Of a DNA stretch of 64,000 bases, positions 63,289 through 64,000 are shown one piece after another. The notes under the pieces were generated by a model. It did not search any database and was not told the DNA's origin. It saw nothing but the letters and a program-made list of their open reading frames with translations. Position 1 is the first letter of the stretch. Each line of letters starts with the position of its first letter. Origin of the DNA: Corynebacterium rouxii (lineage in GTDB: Bacteria; Actinomycetota; Actinomycetes; Mycobacteriales; Mycobacteriaceae). The position numbers and the translations under genes were made by a program. The stretch lies in contig NZ_LR738855.1 of assembly GCF_902702935.1 (NCBI RefSeq), forward strand, positions 1,240,001 through 1,304,000. Direction: 5' to 3'.

Positions 63289-64000
63289 TTATGCTGCGTC
63301 GTCTATTTGGAATCGGCCGTCGAGGGTGTGCTGTGTGAAATGTCCGCTTGATGTGAGGGCGTTGGCGTTGATCGGTAGGCCGTCTTTCATTAGCTGGTCA
63401 CGGAGGTCGATTTCGCGTTCGGGGCGGACTCGGGTGCGTAGCCTGCGTTTGCCTCCGTATTCGCCGTGGTCGTGCGAGTAGAGCCATTGGCGGCCTTTGG
63501 CCGTTGGTTTACCGTGGTCAGGGCCGCGTCGGCGGCTACCGTATTTTGTTGGGTGGCTTCCTCGCTGGTCGATGATGTATTTGTTTGTGTAGAGGTGTTC
63601 GAAGAATTTTCTGGCGGGGACGTCTCCGAAGTATTTTTTGGAGAAATCGGTGAGTGTGATGCCGTTTCCTGCGTGGATGTTGCGTTGGAATTCTTCGAGC
63701 TTTTCGTTCTTGGCTTCCAGGGCGAGACGTTCGGTTTCGGCGTTCATCGCGATTTGGATCAGTTCGAGGCGGGTTAGTTCCGCGCCGTTGATCTTCGGGG
63801 CGCGGGCTTTTTTCTCGCATTCGATGAAGTATTGGCGGGCCTGCTTGCCTTTATCGGTGCGTTGGATCATGGAGATTTCTTTCGCCATATCCAAGCTGAT
63901 GATGTGATTATGTCGGGTATTCGCCAAATTTGGCGAGCCGGCGTGACCTGCAACTTTTTCTTTAATTAGCTCAAAGTCGAGCCCTTCCGTGAAGCCATAG
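63289..64000 (-). CDS. Phage antirepressor (AntA/AntB type), partial
   Basis: At least 237 residues are present and the 5' end is cut by the window. The N-terminal part reads YGFTEGLDFELIKEK, then TRHNHIISLDMAKEISMIQR and GKQARQYFIECEKKA, the AntA/AntB antirepressor domain. A coiled linker (ELTRLELIQIAMNAETERLA) leads to a C-terminal domain of the KilA-C type (GITLTDFSKKYFGDVPARKFFEHL). Antirepressors bind and neutralise the phage repressor or act in the lytic switch. A TTG at 63927 is inside the conserved domain and not the start. Confidence 0.85.
   Translation of the reverse strand, partial: YGFTEGLDFELIKEKVAGHAGSPNLANTRHNHIISLDMAKEISMIQRTDKGKQARQYFIECEKKARAPKINGAELTRLELIQIAMNAETERLALEAKNEKLEEFQRNIHAGNGITLTDFSKKYFGDVPARKFFEHLYTNKYIIDQRGSHPTKYGSRRRGPDHGKPTAKGRQWLYSHDHGEYGGKRRLRTRVRPEREIDLRDQLMKDGLPINANALTSSGHFTQHTLDGRFQIDDAA

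Larger units (their letters stand above)
25466..64000 (-). mobile_element. Siphovirus-like (HK97-type) prophage, right end outside window
   Basis: A continuous block of phage genes on the minus strand carries lysis, tail, head, packaging, replication and early control modules in that left-to-right order. Small gene gaps and many ATGA overlaps are typical of phage operons. Head and tail genes are complete, with terminase, portal, protease, capsid, tube, tape measure, endolysin and holin, and none is visibly broken, so it may be inducible. Integrase, repressor and the right attachment site were not found within the window. The left boundary is uncertain by roughly 150 bases. Confidence 0.92.

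Overview
The window is actinobacterial chromosome from a Corynebacterium, most likely a pathogen of the C. diphtheriae / C. ulcerans / C. pseudotuberculosis / C. silvaticum group. The support is the order hemH - ripA-like NlpC/P60 - acn - acnR - glutamine amidotransferase, which matches my memory of C. glutamicum and relatives, together with a split methylmalonyl-CoA mutase and an SPFH/NfeD pair. Species assignment is inference. No database search was possible.

Layout 1-25.3 kb (host). A partial membrane gene, a PEBP protein and tRNA-Leu(GAG) are followed by a decayed stretch: an SDR pseudogene cut by an IS3-family element (2080-3393) and a broken sulfurtransferase. Next is the mutA-mutB-meaB cluster (minus strand), a VTT membrane protein, a small HTH protein, an SPFH/NfeD pair, DUF3097, a plus-strand hypothetical gene, ferrochelatase and the cell-separation hydrolase ripA. 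A second, internally deleted IS3-family element (17774-18755) lies just upstream of aconitase. The acn promoter still carries a near-consensus AcnR operator, and acn is followed by acnR, a class I glutamine amidotransferase, an ACT protein and a UPF0210/DUF711 protein.

Layout 25.5-64 kb (prophage, almost all minus strand, so it reads right to left). From the right edge come an AntA/AntB antirepressor (cut by the window end), small early genes, an excisionase-like HTH protein, a nuclease / single-strand-binding-like / family A polymerase / primase-helicase module, a non-coding array of eleven GGCAACAA octamers, a VRR-NUC nuclease, a SNF2 helicase, a degenerate tRNA-Trp-like gene, a P-loop/HNH fusion and a possible cos site. 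The late operon follows: terminases, portal, ClpP-like prohead protease, decoration protein, capsid, connectors, tail tube, frameshifted tail chaperones, a 1859-residue tape measure with an embedded peptidase, tail tip genes, endolysin and holin. The integrase and the right attachment site are outside the window. Two genes on the opposite strand (60559-61223, frameshifted, and 62633-62863) are candidate lysogenically expressed genes.

The most unusual signals are non-coding: an RNA hairpin whose loop is perfectly complementary to the start site of the tail chaperone gene (39301-39390), the octamer array (51505-51800), and two tRNA-like structures (49067-49139 and 61778-61818).
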